64,000 bases of DNA from contig NZ_JOJL01000008.1 of assembly GCF_000721705.1 (NCBI RefSeq), positions 186,001 to 250,000 on the forward strand. The letters are read 5' to 3'. The notes under the pieces were generated by a model. That model did not search any database. It was not told where the DNA came from and was given only the letters and a program-made list of their open reading frames with translations. Both the position numbers and the translations under genes were made by a program. Each line of letters begins with the position of its first letter. The first letter of the stretch is position 1. Below, piece after piece: positions 35,415 through 45,760 of the stretch. Origin of the DNA: Actinoplanes subtropicus (GTDB lineage Bacteria > Actinomycetota > Actinomycetes > Mycobacteriales > Micromonosporaceae).

Positions 35415-36799
35415 CGGTTGACCTCCACGCTTCCGGTGTCCATCTGCAGGTCGAGCTTGAGCGTGCCGCCGCCGTTGCCGTCGGAGCCGAGGTCGGTGAC
35501 GGTCTCGTCGTTCACGCTGCGCCCGTCGTACTGATGGCCCAGGATCATCGCCCGGCCGGTGTCCAGCGACAGCGTGGCGGTCGTGTCGACGGTGGGCGGG
35601 AGCAGGACCCGCAGCTGGCCCAGCTTCATGGTCAGCGTGATCGTCTCGGACTGGCCGGTGAAGTCGATGGCGCTCAGGTCGAGCGTGACGTTGCCGGCCG
35701 TGAAGTCGTACCGGTCGGCGATCTCGGCGACGCTCTGCGGCCGGTAGATGCTGTTGCCGACCTGGCCGCCCCAGCGCTCGACGCCGGTCGAGACGCCCAG
35801 GCCGATCGAGAGCAGGATGGCCAGCGCGATCAGCCCGCGGGCCCGGCCGAACCAGGCCCCGACGACCAGGCCGAGCGCGACGGTGACCAGGGCGGCCGCG
35901 AAGTAGGCGGAGACCGTGATGTGCGCGCCGGCCATGCCGAGCACCGCCATCAGGCCGATCACCACGATCACCGCGAAGAACGTGAGGCGGCCGAGCTTCG
36001 AGCGCTCACGCGGCGGCTTCGGCGGCCGGGGCGCCCGGGGCGGCGGCTGCGGCGGCTGGTAGGCCGGCGGCACGTTGCTGCTGGCCCAGGGGCCGTGCGG
36101 GGCGAACGGCGGCCGGTACCCGCCGGGTGTGGGCGGCATCGGCGGCATCGGGAGCATGGGTGGCATCGGGGGGATCGGCGTGGTCACCGGCTCCTCGGTC
36201 GCCGGGGCGCCGGGAGGCGGCGCCGCGAACTGCGCCGTCGGCGCCGCGGAGCCGGGAGGCGGAACCTGGTCGGCCGGTGGCGGAAATGTGGCGGCCGGCC
36301 CGGGGTCGGACGGCGCGGAGCTCCCGCCGTTGCGCTTGATCAGCAGGATCACGCCGACGATCACCGCGGCGGCCACCAGGCTGGCCGGCATGCCGTTGTG
36401 CACGATCAAGCCGAACAGGAGCACCGAGACCGCGCCCAGCAGGACCACGGTGAACGGCGCCATCCCGGAACGGCCGCGGCCGAGCAGGCCCTCGATCGGC
36501 GACGCGCTGTCGCCCTCGGACGGGATGATCAGCCAGCCGATCAGGTAGAGCAGGACGCCGACGCCGCTCAGGATGCCGAGCACGGCGACCAGCACCCGCC
36601 ACAGCACCGGGTCGGTGTTGGTGGCCCGGGCCAGCGCGGCGCAGACGCCGGCGACGTAGCGGCCCTGCCGCGGGCGGACGAGATTCTGCCGGGAGAAGGA
36701 CGGGCCCGGTGACCAGGGCGGCGGCTCGGGCGGTGCGGTCGTGCCCGACGAAGAGGCGCCGGGCGGAACGGAAGCAGTGGTGTCGGCTTCGTCGGTCAT
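35411..36799 (-). CDS. PspC-domain membrane protein with C-terminal toastrack-like domain
   Basis: A 462-residue protein. A Pro-rich N-terminal 45 residues precede the PspC domain (RPRQGRYVAGVCAALARATN, then DPVLWRVLVAVLGILSGVGV). Further hydrophobic helices follow, then a long Pro/Gly/Met-rich linker and another block of four helices. The C-terminal beta-rich domain of about 120 residues (ITLTMKLGQLRVLLPPTVDT) resembles the DUF4097/LiaF toastrack domain. ATG 36799 is divergent from the PspC kinase. Probably a membrane partner or regulator of that two-component system. Confidence 0.85.
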   Translation of the reverse strand: MTDEADTTASVPPGASSSGTTAPPEPPPWSPGPSFSRQNLVRPRQGRYVAGVCAALARATNTDPVLWRVLVAVLGILSGVGVLLYLIGWLIIPSEGDSASPIEGLLGRGRSGMAPFTVVLLGAVSVLLFGLIVHNGMPASLVAAAVIVGVILLIKRNGGSSAPSDPGPAATFPPPADQVPPPGSAAPTAQFAAPPPGAPATEEPVTTPIPPMPPMLPMPPMPPTPGGYRPPFAPHGPWASSNVPPAYQPPQPPPRAPRPPKPPRERSKLGRLTFFAVIVVIGLMAVLGMAGAHITVSAYFAAALVTVALGLVVGAWFGRARGLIALAILLSIGLGVSTGVERWGGQVGNSIYRPQSVAEIADRYDFTAGNVTLDLSAIDFTGQSETITLTMKLGQLRVLLPPTVDTTATLSLDTGRAMILGHQYDGRSVNDETVTDLGSDGNGGGTLKLDLQMDTGSVEVNR

Positions 36800-36919
36800 G
36801 GCATCGATCCTGTCCGACCGGGCGCCTGAGTCGCTTCCGGCGCCGACCCTGAGGCCACCCTGAGATCCGGGCGGCCGGATACCGGGGGACATTCCCCGTG
36901 GCCCGGCGGCGCGCGACGT

Positions 36920-38212
36920 GTGACGATCGGTGTACCGGACCGAGGAGGAGTCATCACCACCGCCGTCACCCCACCCACCCGCCGGCTCGTCCGGCCGCGC
37001 GACCACCGGATCATCGCCGGTGTCGCGGCCGGTCTGGCCGAGCATCTGGGTGTTCCGCTGCTGGCGGTCCGCATCGCGCTGGTGGTCCTTCTCGGGTTCA
37101 ACGGTCTCGGCCTGCTGCTGTACGCCGCGTTCTGGGCCGTCCTACCGCAACAGGTTCCCACCGGCGCCGAGCCGCCGCGACGCGACTTCGCCAAGCTGCT
37201 GCCGTTCGCCGCGATCGGCCTGGGCGTCGTGCTGCTGCAGGCCCTGGTCTTCAAGAACAACGTGGCCGGCACGGTCGGCTGGTTGATCGCGGTGGTCGCG
37301 GTCGGCGCCGGCATCATCTGGCACCAGTCCGACCCGTCCCGCCGCGGCCAGTCGGCCGGCAACCTGCCGCAGACGCCCTGGCTGGCCGCCGTGGTCGCGG
37401 AAAGCGACCGGCGCTTCTTCCTGTTCCGCTTCGTCGGCGGCGGCGTGCTGGTCGCCACCGGCATCATCGGCGTCGTCGCGGTGTACGCGCCGGCCGGCTC
37501 GCTCTCCGCGGTGATCAACGGCGTGATCTTCGCGCTGGTCGGCCTGCTCGGCGTCGGCGTGGTCGCCGCGCCCCTGATCTACCGGATGTTCAACCAGCTG
37601 CGCGCCGAGCGCGAGGGCCGCATCCGGGAGCAGGAGCGCGCCGAGGTGGCCGCCATGATTCACGACCAGGTGCTGCACACGCTGGCCCTGATCCAGCGCA
37701 ACTCGGCGGACATCAAGGAGGTGCAGCGGCTGGCCCGCGGCCAGGAGCGCAGCCTGCGCAACTGGCTGTACAAGCCGACCGCCTCGCCGACCGAGCGGTT
37801 CGCCGCCGCGCTCGAGCAGGCCGCGGCCGAGGTCGAGGACACGTACGCGATCAGTGTCGAGACCGTGGTGGTCGGCGACACCGAGTGCGACGAGCGGGTC
37901 GCGGCGCTGGTCGCGGCGGCCCGCGAGGCCCTGGTCAACGCCGCCCGGCACGCCGGCGTCCAGACCGTCTCGCTGTACGCCGAGGTCGAGGCCGACGAGC
38001 TGAGCGTCTTCGTCCGCGACCGGGGTGCCGGATTCGACATCAACGGCGTGGAGGAATCGCGCCACGGCGTCCGAGGGTCGATCATCGGGCGGATGAAACG
38101 GCACGGCGGCAAGGCCGAAATTCGGAGCACGCCCGGTGAGGGCACCGAGGTCCGCCTCATGCTGCCGACCACCCGAGAGAGCATGACCGCTGGGAAGGAG
38201 TCCGCAAGATGA
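36920..38212 (+). CDS. PspC-domain sensor histidine kinase
   Basis: A 430-residue NarL-type kinase. The N-terminal PspC domain (RLVRPRDHRIIAGVAAGLAEH) is followed by five or six hydrophobic segments as membrane sensor, a HisKA_3-like dimerisation segment with phospho-His248 (AAMIHDQVLHTLALIQRNS), and an HATPase_c domain (REALVNAARHAG, FVRDRGAGFD). The GTG at 36920 is the only start in frame before the PspC domain. A GAGGAGGAG sequence at 36941 is followed by no usable start, so it is probably not the ribosome site. The stop overlaps the response-regulator ATG. Confidence 0.88.
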   Translation: MTIGVPDRGGVITTAVTPPTRRLVRPRDHRIIAGVAAGLAEHLGVPLLAVRIALVVLLGFNGLGLLLYAAFWAVLPQQVPTGAEPPRRDFAKLLPFAAIGLGVVLLQALVFKNNVAGTVGWLIAVVAVGAGIIWHQSDPSRRGQSAGNLPQTPWLAAVVAESDRRFFLFRFVGGGVLVATGIIGVVAVYAPAGSLSAVINGVIFALVGLLGVGVVAAPLIYRMFNQLRAEREGRIREQERAEVAAMIHDQVLHTLALIQRNSADIKEVQRLARGQERSLRNWLYKPTASPTERFAAALEQAAAEVEDTYAISVETVVVGDTECDERVAALVAAAREALVNAARHAGVQTVSLYAEVEADELSVFVRDRGAGFDINGVEESRHGVRGSIIGRMKRHGGKAEIRSTPGEGTEVRLMLPTTRESMTAGKESAR

Positions 38213-38865
38213 CCGAGACCGAGGGCGGCCGTCTCCGGGTCTTCCTGGTCGACGACCACGCCATGTTCCGCGCCGGGGTGCGCGCCGAACTGGGCGTGCA
38301 CGTCGACGTGATCGGCGAGGCCGGCACCGTGCCGGAGGCGATCAGCAAGATCTCCGCCAGCGAGCCGGATGTGGTGCTGCTCGACGTGCACATGCCGGAG
38401 GGCGGCGGCCGGGCCGTTTTGGACGCGATGCGCCGCAGCCATCCGCAGGTGCGTTTTTTGGCGCTATCCGTGTCGGATGCGGCCGAGGACGTGATCGGCC
38501 TGATCCGGGCCGGCGCCCGGGGCTACGTCACCAAGACCATCTCGCCGGACGAACTGGCCGCCGCGATCAAGCGGGTGGCCGACGGCGACGCGGTGTTCAG
38601 CCCGCGGCTGGCCGGCTTCGTGCTGGACGCGTTCGCCTCCCGGCCGGACGTGCCGGTCGCCGACCCCGAGCTCGACCAGCTCACCAACCGCGAGCGTGAG
38701 GTGCTGCGGCTGCTCGCCCGGGGCTACGCGTACAAGGAGATCGCCAAGGAGCTGTACATCTCGATCAAGACGGTCGAGACGCACGTCTCCAACGTGCTCC
38801 GAAAGCTCCAAATGAGTAACCGTTACGAATTGTCACGATGGGCAGCTGACCGCAGACTTGTCTGA
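38209..38865 (+). CDS. NarL/LuxR-family response regulator
   Basis: A 218-residue partner of the PspC kinase. The receiver has FLVDDHAMFRAGV (acidic pair), phospho-Asp59 in VVLLDVHMPEGG and the Lys of VTKTISPDEL. The LuxR HTH (LTNREREVLRLLARGYAYKE, then IAKELYISIKTVETHVSNVL) lies at residues 155-215. It is coupled to the kinase by an ATGA overlap. Targets probably include the divergent PspC operon, by inference. Confidence 0.94.
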   Translation: MTETEGGRLRVFLVDDHAMFRAGVRAELGVHVDVIGEAGTVPEAISKISASEPDVVLLDVHMPEGGGRAVLDAMRRSHPQVRFLALSVSDAAEDVIGLIRAGARGYVTKTISPDELAAAIKRVADGDAVFSPRLAGFVLDAFASRPDVPVADPELDQLTNREREVLRLLARGYAYKEIAKELYISIKTVETHVSNVLRKLQMSNRYELSRWAADRRLV

Positions 38866-38959
38866 CGCTGCGTCGTGATCACCTAACGGAAGGGCATATT
38901 CCCAGCTCAGGGGGGGGTTGAAAACTAACTGGAAGGGCTGTGACTAGTATCGGCTTGGT

Positions 38960-38981
38960 AACGGGAGCTTGGGCTCCCGTT
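38960..38981 (+). other. hairpin in the leader of the oligopeptide ABC operon
   Basis: AACGGGAGC at 38960-38968 and its complement at 38973-38981 with a 4-nt loop, 95 nt after the response-regulator stop and 67 nt before the binding-protein start. A TAGTAT (TANNNT) sits at 38945-38950, so the hairpin could be at the very 5' end of the new message, or it may terminate the upstream operon. Confidence 0.45.
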
Positions 38982-39048
38982 TCGCTGTGTCACAGTTGCT
39001 GGCGACTCGCAGACCCCCGTGAGCGCCCCTGAAGGAGGCATCCTCCAC

Positions 39049-40683
39049 ATGCGTGGGAATGGCCCATGGAAGATGGCGGCCGGAGCGGCCGCCATCGCCT
39101 TGTTGGCGGCCGGCTGCTCCAGCGGCTCCTCGAACGACGACCAGACGGTGCCGAACACCATCAGCATCGGTATCGCGGAGCCGGAAAGCCTGGTTCCGAC
39201 CAACACCACGGAATCGAACGGCTCCCAGGTGCTGTCGTCGTTGTTCTACCCGCTTGTCAACTTCGACGAGAAGAGCACGCCGTACCTGGTGGCCGCCGAG
39301 TCGATCACGCACGACAAGGCGAACAAGGTCTGGACGATCAAGCTGCGCCCCGGCTTCACGTTCAGCAACGGCGAGCCGGTGACCTCGGACAACTACATCA
39401 ACGCCTGGAACTACGGCGCGTACGGCCCGAACGGTCAGCTCGCCTCGTTCTACTTCAGCAAGATCGAGGGGTACGCCGCCATGCAGGCGGTCGACCCGGA
39501 CGGCACCGGCCCCAAGAAGGCCGAGCCGCCCAAGGCCACGAAGCTCACCGGGCTCAAGAAGATCAACGACACCACCTTCCAGGTGACGCTCACCTCCGGC
39601 TTCGCGGGCTGGGAGTCGTTGATGGGGTACGACTGCTTCTACCCCCTGCCCAAGGCCGCGTTCGCCAGCGAGGGCGTGCTCACCAAGGACTTCGGCGAGG
39701 CCCCGATCGGCAACGGCCCCTTCAAGATGAAGGGCAAGTGGCAGCACGACTCGCAGATCCAGGTGGAGAAGGTCGCCGACTTCAAGGGCACGGTTCCCAA
39801 GGTCGACGGCATCACCTGGAAGATCTACCAGGATCAGGGCGCCGAGTACGCCGACCTGGTGGCGGGCAACGTCGACGTGCAGACGAAGATCCCGATCGAG
39901 AGCCTGGCCTCGGCCTCCGGCGACCTCGGTGACCGCCTGCAGAAGAGCCCGAGCTCGAGCTTCTCGTTCGTCGGCTTCCCGATCTACGAGAAGGAGTTCG
40001 CGAACCGGGACGTGCGCCGGGCGCTGTCCATGGCGATCAACCGCGAGGACATGACCGACCAGATCTTCCTGGGCTCGGAGACCCCCGCGAAGTCGTTCGT
40101 CTCCCCGGTGGTCGAGGGCTACAAGCCGAACACCTGCGGCGAGAACTGCGAGTACAACCCGATCAAGGCCAAGCAGTTGTACACCGCGGCCGGCGGCCCC
40201 AAGGACATCAAGATCAGCTACAACGTCGACGGCGGCCACAAGGCCTGGGTCGACGCCATGTGCAACCAGATCAAGGGGTCGCTGGGCATCAACTGCACCG
40301 GCGTGGGCGAGCCGAAGTTCGCCGACCTGCTCAAGAAGGTCGAGAAGAAGGAGTCGGTCGGCCTGATCCGCCTCGGCTGGGTCATGGACTACCCGCTGAT
40401 GGAGGACTACCTCGGCCCGCTGTACACGACCGACGGCTCCTCGAACTACTACGGCTACAGCAACCCGGCCTTCGACGACCTGGTCCGCCAGGGCGACGAC
40501 GCGCCGACCACGGCCCAGGCCGAGAAGCTGTGGGGCCAGGCGGAGACGATCCTCGCGCAGGACATGCCGGTCATCCCGCTCCGCTTCGGCCAGAACGTGT
40601 TCGGCCACTCGGAGAAGGTCACCAACGTCAACATGGACCTGTTCCAGAAGGTCGACATTTACAAGATCGAGCTGGCCGAGTAG
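39049..40683 (+). CDS. oligopeptide/dipeptide ABC transporter substrate-binding lipoprotein
   Basis: A 544-residue family 5 solute-binding protein. The lipoprotein signal ends LLAAGCSSGS, then TISIGIAEPESLVPTNTTE begins the mature domain. The SBP_bac_5 body has FTFSNGEPVTSDNYINAWNY and the ANRDVRRALSMAINREDM segment. The ATG at 39049 has AAGGAGG 10 nt upstream; an in-frame ATG/GTG extension would precede the signal peptide. First gene of a five-gene Opp/Dpp importer; peptides are the expected ligand. Confidence 0.93.
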   Translation: MRGNGPWKMAAGAAAIALLAAGCSSGSSNDDQTVPNTISIGIAEPESLVPTNTTESNGSQVLSSLFYPLVNFDEKSTPYLVAAESITHDKANKVWTIKLRPGFTFSNGEPVTSDNYINAWNYGAYGPNGQLASFYFSKIEGYAAMQAVDPDGTGPKKAEPPKATKLTGLKKINDTTFQVTLTSGFAGWESLMGYDCFYPLPKAAFASEGVLTKDFGEAPIGNGPFKMKGKWQHDSQIQVEKVADFKGTVPKVDGITWKIYQDQGAEYADLVAGNVDVQTKIPIESLASASGDLGDRLQKSPSSSFSFVGFPIYEKEFANRDVRRALSMAINREDMTDQIFLGSETPAKSFVSPVVEGYKPNTCGENCEYNPIKAKQLYTAAGGPKDIKISYNVDGGHKAWVDAMCNQIKGSLGINCTGVGEPKFADLLKKVEKKESVGLIRLGWVMDYPLMEDYLGPLYTTDGSSNYYGYSNPAFDDLVRQGDDAPTTAQAEKLWGQAETILAQDMPVIPLRFGQNVFGHSEKVTNVNMDLFQKVDIYKIELAE

Positions 40684-40705
40684 TCACTTCCGACCCCTAG
40701 CGGGT

Positions 40706-40742
40706 GGTGGCGCCGCGGTTGATCTGACACCGTGGCGCCACC
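40706..40742 (+). terminator. strong hairpin between the binding-protein and permease genes
   Basis: A 13-bp stem with one G-T pair (GGTGGCGCCGCGG at 40706-40718 with 40730-40742) and an 11-nt loop, 22 nt after the binding-protein stop. It resembles the hairpin after xylF. Probably a partial terminator or RNA stabiliser. Confidence 0.7.
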
Positions 40743-40775
40743 GCATTTCTCGTCCCTGCACAAAGGCCTCACCAC

Positions 40776-41702
40776 ATGTTCCGCTTCATCGTGCGGCGTC
40801 TGCTGCAGATGGTCCTCACCTTCTTCGGCGCCACCTTCCTCGTGTACGCGCTGATGTTCGCCGCGCAGTCCGACCCGATCCAGGCGCTGGTCGGCGAACG
40901 CCCGATCACCGACAGCCAGCGGGCCGCGCTGACCGAGCGCTACCACCTGAACGACAGCTTCCTCCAGCAGTACTGGTACTACGTGAAGGGGCTGCTCACC
41001 GGCGACCTCGGCACGTCGCTGACCGGTCGCAGGATCTCCGACATGCTCGCCGACGCCTGGCCGGTCACCCTCCGGCTCTCGCTGATGGCGATCATCTTCG
41101 CGGCCACCATCGCGATCGTCGCCGGCGTCGTCTCCGGCATCCGGCGCGGCAGCATCTTCGACAACGCCACGCTGTTCGTCACGCTGATCGTGCTGGCGAT
41201 GCCGATCGTCGTGCTCGCGCCGCTGGCCCAGCTGATCTTCGGCATCAAGCTCGGCTGGTTCCCGCCGACCGCCGGCCGGGACGCCACGCTGTACCAGTTG
41301 CTGCTGCCGGCGGCCGTGCTGGCCAGCCTGGTCGTCGCCACCGAGCTGCGGGTGACCCGCGCCTCGGTCGCCGAGAACATGCGGGCCGACTACGTGCGGA
41401 CGGCGCGGGCCAAGGCGCTCACCCGGAGCCGGGTGATCGGCGTGCACGTGCTGCGCAACTCGCTCATCCCGGTGGTCACCCTGATCGGGGTCGATATCGG
41501 CGGCCTGATGTCCGGCGCGATCGTCACCGAGAAGGTCTTCAACATCCCCGGAGTCGGGTTCAACCTGTTTCGCGGCATCCGCACCGAGGACGGCCCGCTG
41601 GTGGTCGGCTTCGTCAGCTTCCTGGTGATCGTGTTCCTGGTCGTGAACCTGCTCGTCGACCTGCTCTACGCCGTACTCGATCCTCGGATTCGCTATGAGT
41701 GA
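40776..41702 (+). CDS. oligopeptide ABC transporter permease (OppB/DppB type)
   Basis: A 308-residue membrane protein with six helices. The N-terminal segment FRFIVRRLLQMVLTFFGATF is the usual first helix. The cytoplasmic coupling loop ENMRADYVRTARAKALTRSR matches the EAA motif (A-x6-G replaced by the DppB form). It overlaps the next permease by 8 nt. Confidence 0.93.
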   Translation: MFRFIVRRLLQMVLTFFGATFLVYALMFAAQSDPIQALVGERPITDSQRAALTERYHLNDSFLQQYWYYVKGLLTGDLGTSLTGRRISDMLADAWPVTLRLSLMAIIFAATIAIVAGVVSGIRRGSIFDNATLFVTLIVLAMPIVVLAPLAQLIFGIKLGWFPPTAGRDATLYQLLLPAAVLASLVVATELRVTRASVAENMRADYVRTARAKALTRSRVIGVHVLRNSLIPVVTLIGVDIGGLMSGAIVTEKVFNIPGVGFNLFRGIRTEDGPLVVGFVSFLVIVFLVVNLLVDLLYAVLDPRIRYE

Positions 41703-42611
41703 CATGAACGCCCTGGCCGCGGAGACGCCGGCCCCGCCGTCGCCGGCCGGCCGCAAGTCCCGCAGCCTCGCCGCCGACGCCTGGCACGACCTGCGGCGCA
41801 GCAAGATATTTTGGGCCGCGCTGGTGATCATCGTGGTGGTGCTGCTGATGGCGATCTGGCCGTCGCTGTTCACCTCGGCCGATCCGCACGACTGCGTGCT
41901 CAGCCGCCGGCACCGGGGCGCGAGCGGTGGCGCGATCTTCGGCTACGACTACCAGGGCTGCGACGTCTACGCCAAGACGGTGTACGGCGCCCGCTACTCG
42001 ATTCTCGTCGGCGTCTGCAGCGTCCTTCTCGCCGGCGTCATCGGCCTGACCGTGGGCCTGGCGGCCGGCTACTTCGGCGGCTGGCTCGACGCGCTGCTGT
42101 CCCGCTTCGTCGACGTGATGCTCGGCGTGCCGTTCCTGCTCGGCGCCATCGTGCTGGGCAAGCGGCTGGCGGCCGAGCCGGGCAACAGCAACGGGGTGCT
42201 GGCCGTGACGCTCACCCTGGGCATCCTCGGCTGGACGACGGGCGCCCGGGTGATGCGCTCCTCGGTGATCGAGGCGAAGAACCAGGACTACGTGGCCGCG
42301 GCCCGGATGGTCGGTGCCGGGCCGGCCCGGCTGATCTTCCGGCACGTCCTGCCGAACGCGATGGCCCCGTTCACCGTGGTGCTGACCATCCTGCTCGGCA
42401 TCAACATCGCGAGCGAGGCCACGCTGTCGTTCCTCGGCGTCGGGCTCAAGGGCGACGCGGTGAGCTGGGGCATCTCGATCTCCGAGGCCACCGGGTACGT
42501 CCGCGTCGCGCCCGGGCCGCTGATCTGGCCGTCGGTGTTCCTGGCCGCGACTGTGCTGGCCTTCATCATGCTGGGCGACGCCGTCCGCGACGCCTTCGAC
42601 CCGAAGCTGCG

Positions 42612-42615
<4 letters not shown>
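41695..42615 (+). CDS. oligopeptide ABC transporter permease (OppC/DppC type)
   Basis: A 306-residue membrane protein with the OppC N-terminal region (AADAWHDLRRSKIFWAALVI), six helices and the coupling loop EAKNQDYVAAARMVGAGPAR. The periplasmic loop contains CVLSRRHRGASGGAIFGYDYQGCD, the OppC_N hallmark of a folded cap. The stop overlaps the GTG of the ATPase gene. Confidence 0.93.
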
Positions 42616-43641
<1,026 letters not shown>

Positions 43642-43649
<8 letters not shown>

Positions 43650-44655
43650 CGCGTCCGATCTGGTGCTCGAGACCCGCAACCTGGTCAAGCACTTCCCGAT
43701 CACGCAGGGCGTCGTCTTCAAGAGCAAGGTCGGCGCGGTCCGCGCGGTCGACGGCGTGGATCTCCAGCTGCGCCGCGGCGAGACGCTGGGCATCGTCGGC
43801 GAGTCCGGCTGCGGCAAGTCCACCCTGGCCAAGCTGCTGGTCAGCCTCGAGAAGCCGACCAGCGGCGAGGTGATCGTCCGCGGCGAGAACATGGCCCGCC
43901 TGTCCGGCCAGAGCCTGCGCCGGGCGCGCCGCAACATCCAGATGGTGCTGCAGGACCCGTACACGTCGCTGAATCCCCGGATGACCGTGGGCGACATCAT
44001 CGGCGAGCCCTTCGCGGTCCACCCGGACGCCGTCCCGCGGGCCGGCCGCGCCCGGGCCGTGCAGGAGCTGCTCGACCTGGTCGGCCTCAACCCCGACCAC
44101 GTCAACCGCTACCCGCACCAGTTCTCCGGCGGCCAGCGCCAGCGCATCGGCATCGCCCGCGCGCTCGCCCTCCGCCCCGAGATCATCGTCTGCGACGAGC
44201 CGGTCTCCGCCCTGGACGTCTCGATCCAGGGCCAGGTGATCAACCTGCTCGAGAGCCTGCAACACGAGCTCGGCCTGTCCTACATCTTCATCGCCCACGA
44301 CCTGTCGGTGGTCCGGCACATCTCCGACCGGGTCGCGGTGATGTACCTGGGCAAGATCGTGGAGAGCGGCTACCACCTGGCGATCTACGAGCAGCCGACC
44401 CACCCGTACACCCAGGCCCTGCTCTCCGCCGTCCCGGTGCCCGACCCTCGCCTGCGCGGCCGCCGCGACCTCATCGAGCTGGAGGGCGACGTGCCTTCCC
44501 CGGCCGACCCGCCGTCCGGCTGCCGCTTCCGCACCCGCTGCTGGAAGGCCCAGCCGTACTGCGCCGACCACGAGCCGCTGCTGCAGATCCGGCAGCGCTC
44601 ACCGCACCCGAGCGCGTGCCACTACGCCGAGATCCGCGACGTCATCCGCTATTAA
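43642..44655 (+). CDS. oligopeptide ABC transporter ATP-binding protein (OppF/DppF type)
   Basis: A 337-residue ATPase, the partner of the preceding gene. Walker A GESGCGKST, signature FSGGQRQRIGIARAL, Walker B IIVCDEPVSALD, and the C-terminal GCRFRTRCWKAQPYC Cys cluster. GTG start with an 8-nt overlap. Last gene of the importer operon; no terminator hairpin was seen after it, and the repeat-rich gap follows. Confidence 0.94.
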
Positions 44656-44791
44656 AAATCCCATATCGTACGTGTGGCGATGAGTGCCGCTTTCGGGGCT
44701 CCGGCTGGGTGCAACACCGGGCCGTACGCCAACGCTGCGGCCCGGCGGCCCTTCCGCTCGCCGCCGCACCGCCGTGCGCCCAGCCCCGCCC

Positions 44792-45200
44792 CGCTCTCGT
44801 GCTGTGCCCGCTCTCGTGCGGTGCCCGCTCTCGTGCGGTGCCCGCTCTCGTGCGGTGCCCGCCCCCCGTGCTGCGCCCGCCCCCCGTGCTGCGCCCGCCC
44901 CCCCCGTGCTGCGCCCCCCGTGCTGCGCCCGCTCCCGTGGTACGCCCCGGCTGCTTGTGACGCGCCCGTTCCCGCTGCTCGTGGTGCGCCCGCTGTCCGT
45001 GGTGCGCGCGCTGTCCGTGCCGCGCGCCCGCTCTATGACGCACCGCATCGGCCCACGCGCCGCTTGGCGCGCCCCGGCTTGGTGCGCGCCCGCCGTGGTG
45101 CGCCCGCGTCTTGGCGCGTGCTCGGGTCGTAGCGCGTGCTCGGGTCGTGGCGCGCGCTCGGCGGCGCGTCCGCTCTGTCGCGCATCCGCTTCGTGGCGCC
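44792..45200. repeat. degenerate 17-18-nt tandem repeat array
   Basis: Starts with four contiguous 17-nt units CGCTCTCGTGCGGTGCC (44792-44808, 44809-44825, 44826-44842, 44843-44859; the first differs by one base). Three or four near-identical 18-nt units of the form CGCCCCCCGTGCTGCGCC (from 44860) follow, and after them increasingly diverged units based on cgctcgtggtgcgcc to about 45200. The gradient from perfect to decayed copies suggests expansion by slippage at the left end. Confidence 0.8.
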
Positions 45201-45226
45201 TGTTCGCGCGTGAGCTCCGCCGATCG

Positions 45227-45345
45227 AGGAGAGTTCGTGCTCGTGGTGGGCACCAACTCTTCACGCTTGCGGGTGGCCAAGCCGATCTAGGGGAGTTCGC
45301 GTTGAGGCCAACGCCAAACCTTCACGCTTGCGAGTGCGTAGCGAG
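45227..45345. repeat. pair of imperfect direct repeats of about 45 nt
   Basis: Two copies begin gagttcg (near 45229 and 45291) and end with the exact 13-mer CTTCACGCTTGCG at 45259-45271 and 45320-45332, about 61 nt apart. Their role is unknown. Confidence 0.6.
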
Positions 45346-45422
45346 GGGCGGCGGGCATGGCGGGCGCCCGCGCGTGGTGCGGCGCGCGGGTGGGACGGCG
45401 TCGGCGTGTGCGCCGGGCGGGG

Positions 45423-45713
45423 TCAGAGGGGGCCGCGGCCGGCGCGGAGGATCATCAGGGCGATCTGGGTGCCGTCCGGGCCCAGGGCGGCGCGGAAGCG
45501 GTCGACGATCTCGCGCTCGCGGGACAGCACCAGGCGGGTGCCGCCGCTGGCCATGCGGGTCTTGCCGACCGCCTGGGAGAGGCGGGCCCGTTCCAGCCAG
45601 AGGTCGATGATGGCCTGGTCGATCTCGTCGATGCGCTCACGCATGGCGCGGATCTCGTCGGCGGCCAGGGGCTCGCCCGCGCCGGTCGTCTGGTCCACCA
45701 AGTCGGCGGTCAT
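45423..45713 (-). CDS. chorismate mutase, AroQ class
   Basis: A 96-residue single-domain chorismate mutase, which converts chorismate to prephenate at the branch to Phe and Tyr. The helical AroQ pattern is present: IRAMRERIDEIDQAIIDLWL with the first catalytic Arg, ERARLSQAVGKTRMASGG with the Lys, and LSREREIVDRFRAALG. ATG 45713 has AGGAG 7 nt upstream. A hairpin and a short Phe-containing leader ORF lie upstream, so control by Phe supply is suspected. No other aromatic amino acid gene is adjacent. Confidence 0.93.
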   Translation of the reverse strand: MTADLVDQTTGAGEPLAADEIRAMRERIDEIDQAIIDLWLERARLSQAVGKTRMASGGTRLVLSREREIVDRFRAALGPDGTQIALMILRAGRGPL

Positions 45714-45760
45714 GTCGTGCTCCTCGGGTGCTCGCGCCCCGGTCGACCCGGCCCGGGCAG

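Larger units (their letters stand above)
44656..45422. other. 767-nt gene-free region, mostly degenerate tandem repeats
   Basis: Open frames occur on both strands but all are Arg/Ala/Pro/Cys-rich low-complexity translations with no start signals or domain. I see no gene. The content is the 17-18-nt repeat array (44792 to about 45200) and a pair of longer direct repeats (45227-45345). Confidence 0.7.

Noticed and set aside
44792..44859. CRISPR-like array
   Set aside because: The units are contiguous without unique spacers, are only 17 nt long and have no cas genes nearby.
44684..45610. Overlapping open frames on both strands in the repeat-rich gap
   Set aside because: Translations are low-complexity Arg/Ala/Pro/Cys strings produced by the 17-18-nt repeats, with no ribosome site or recognisable fold.
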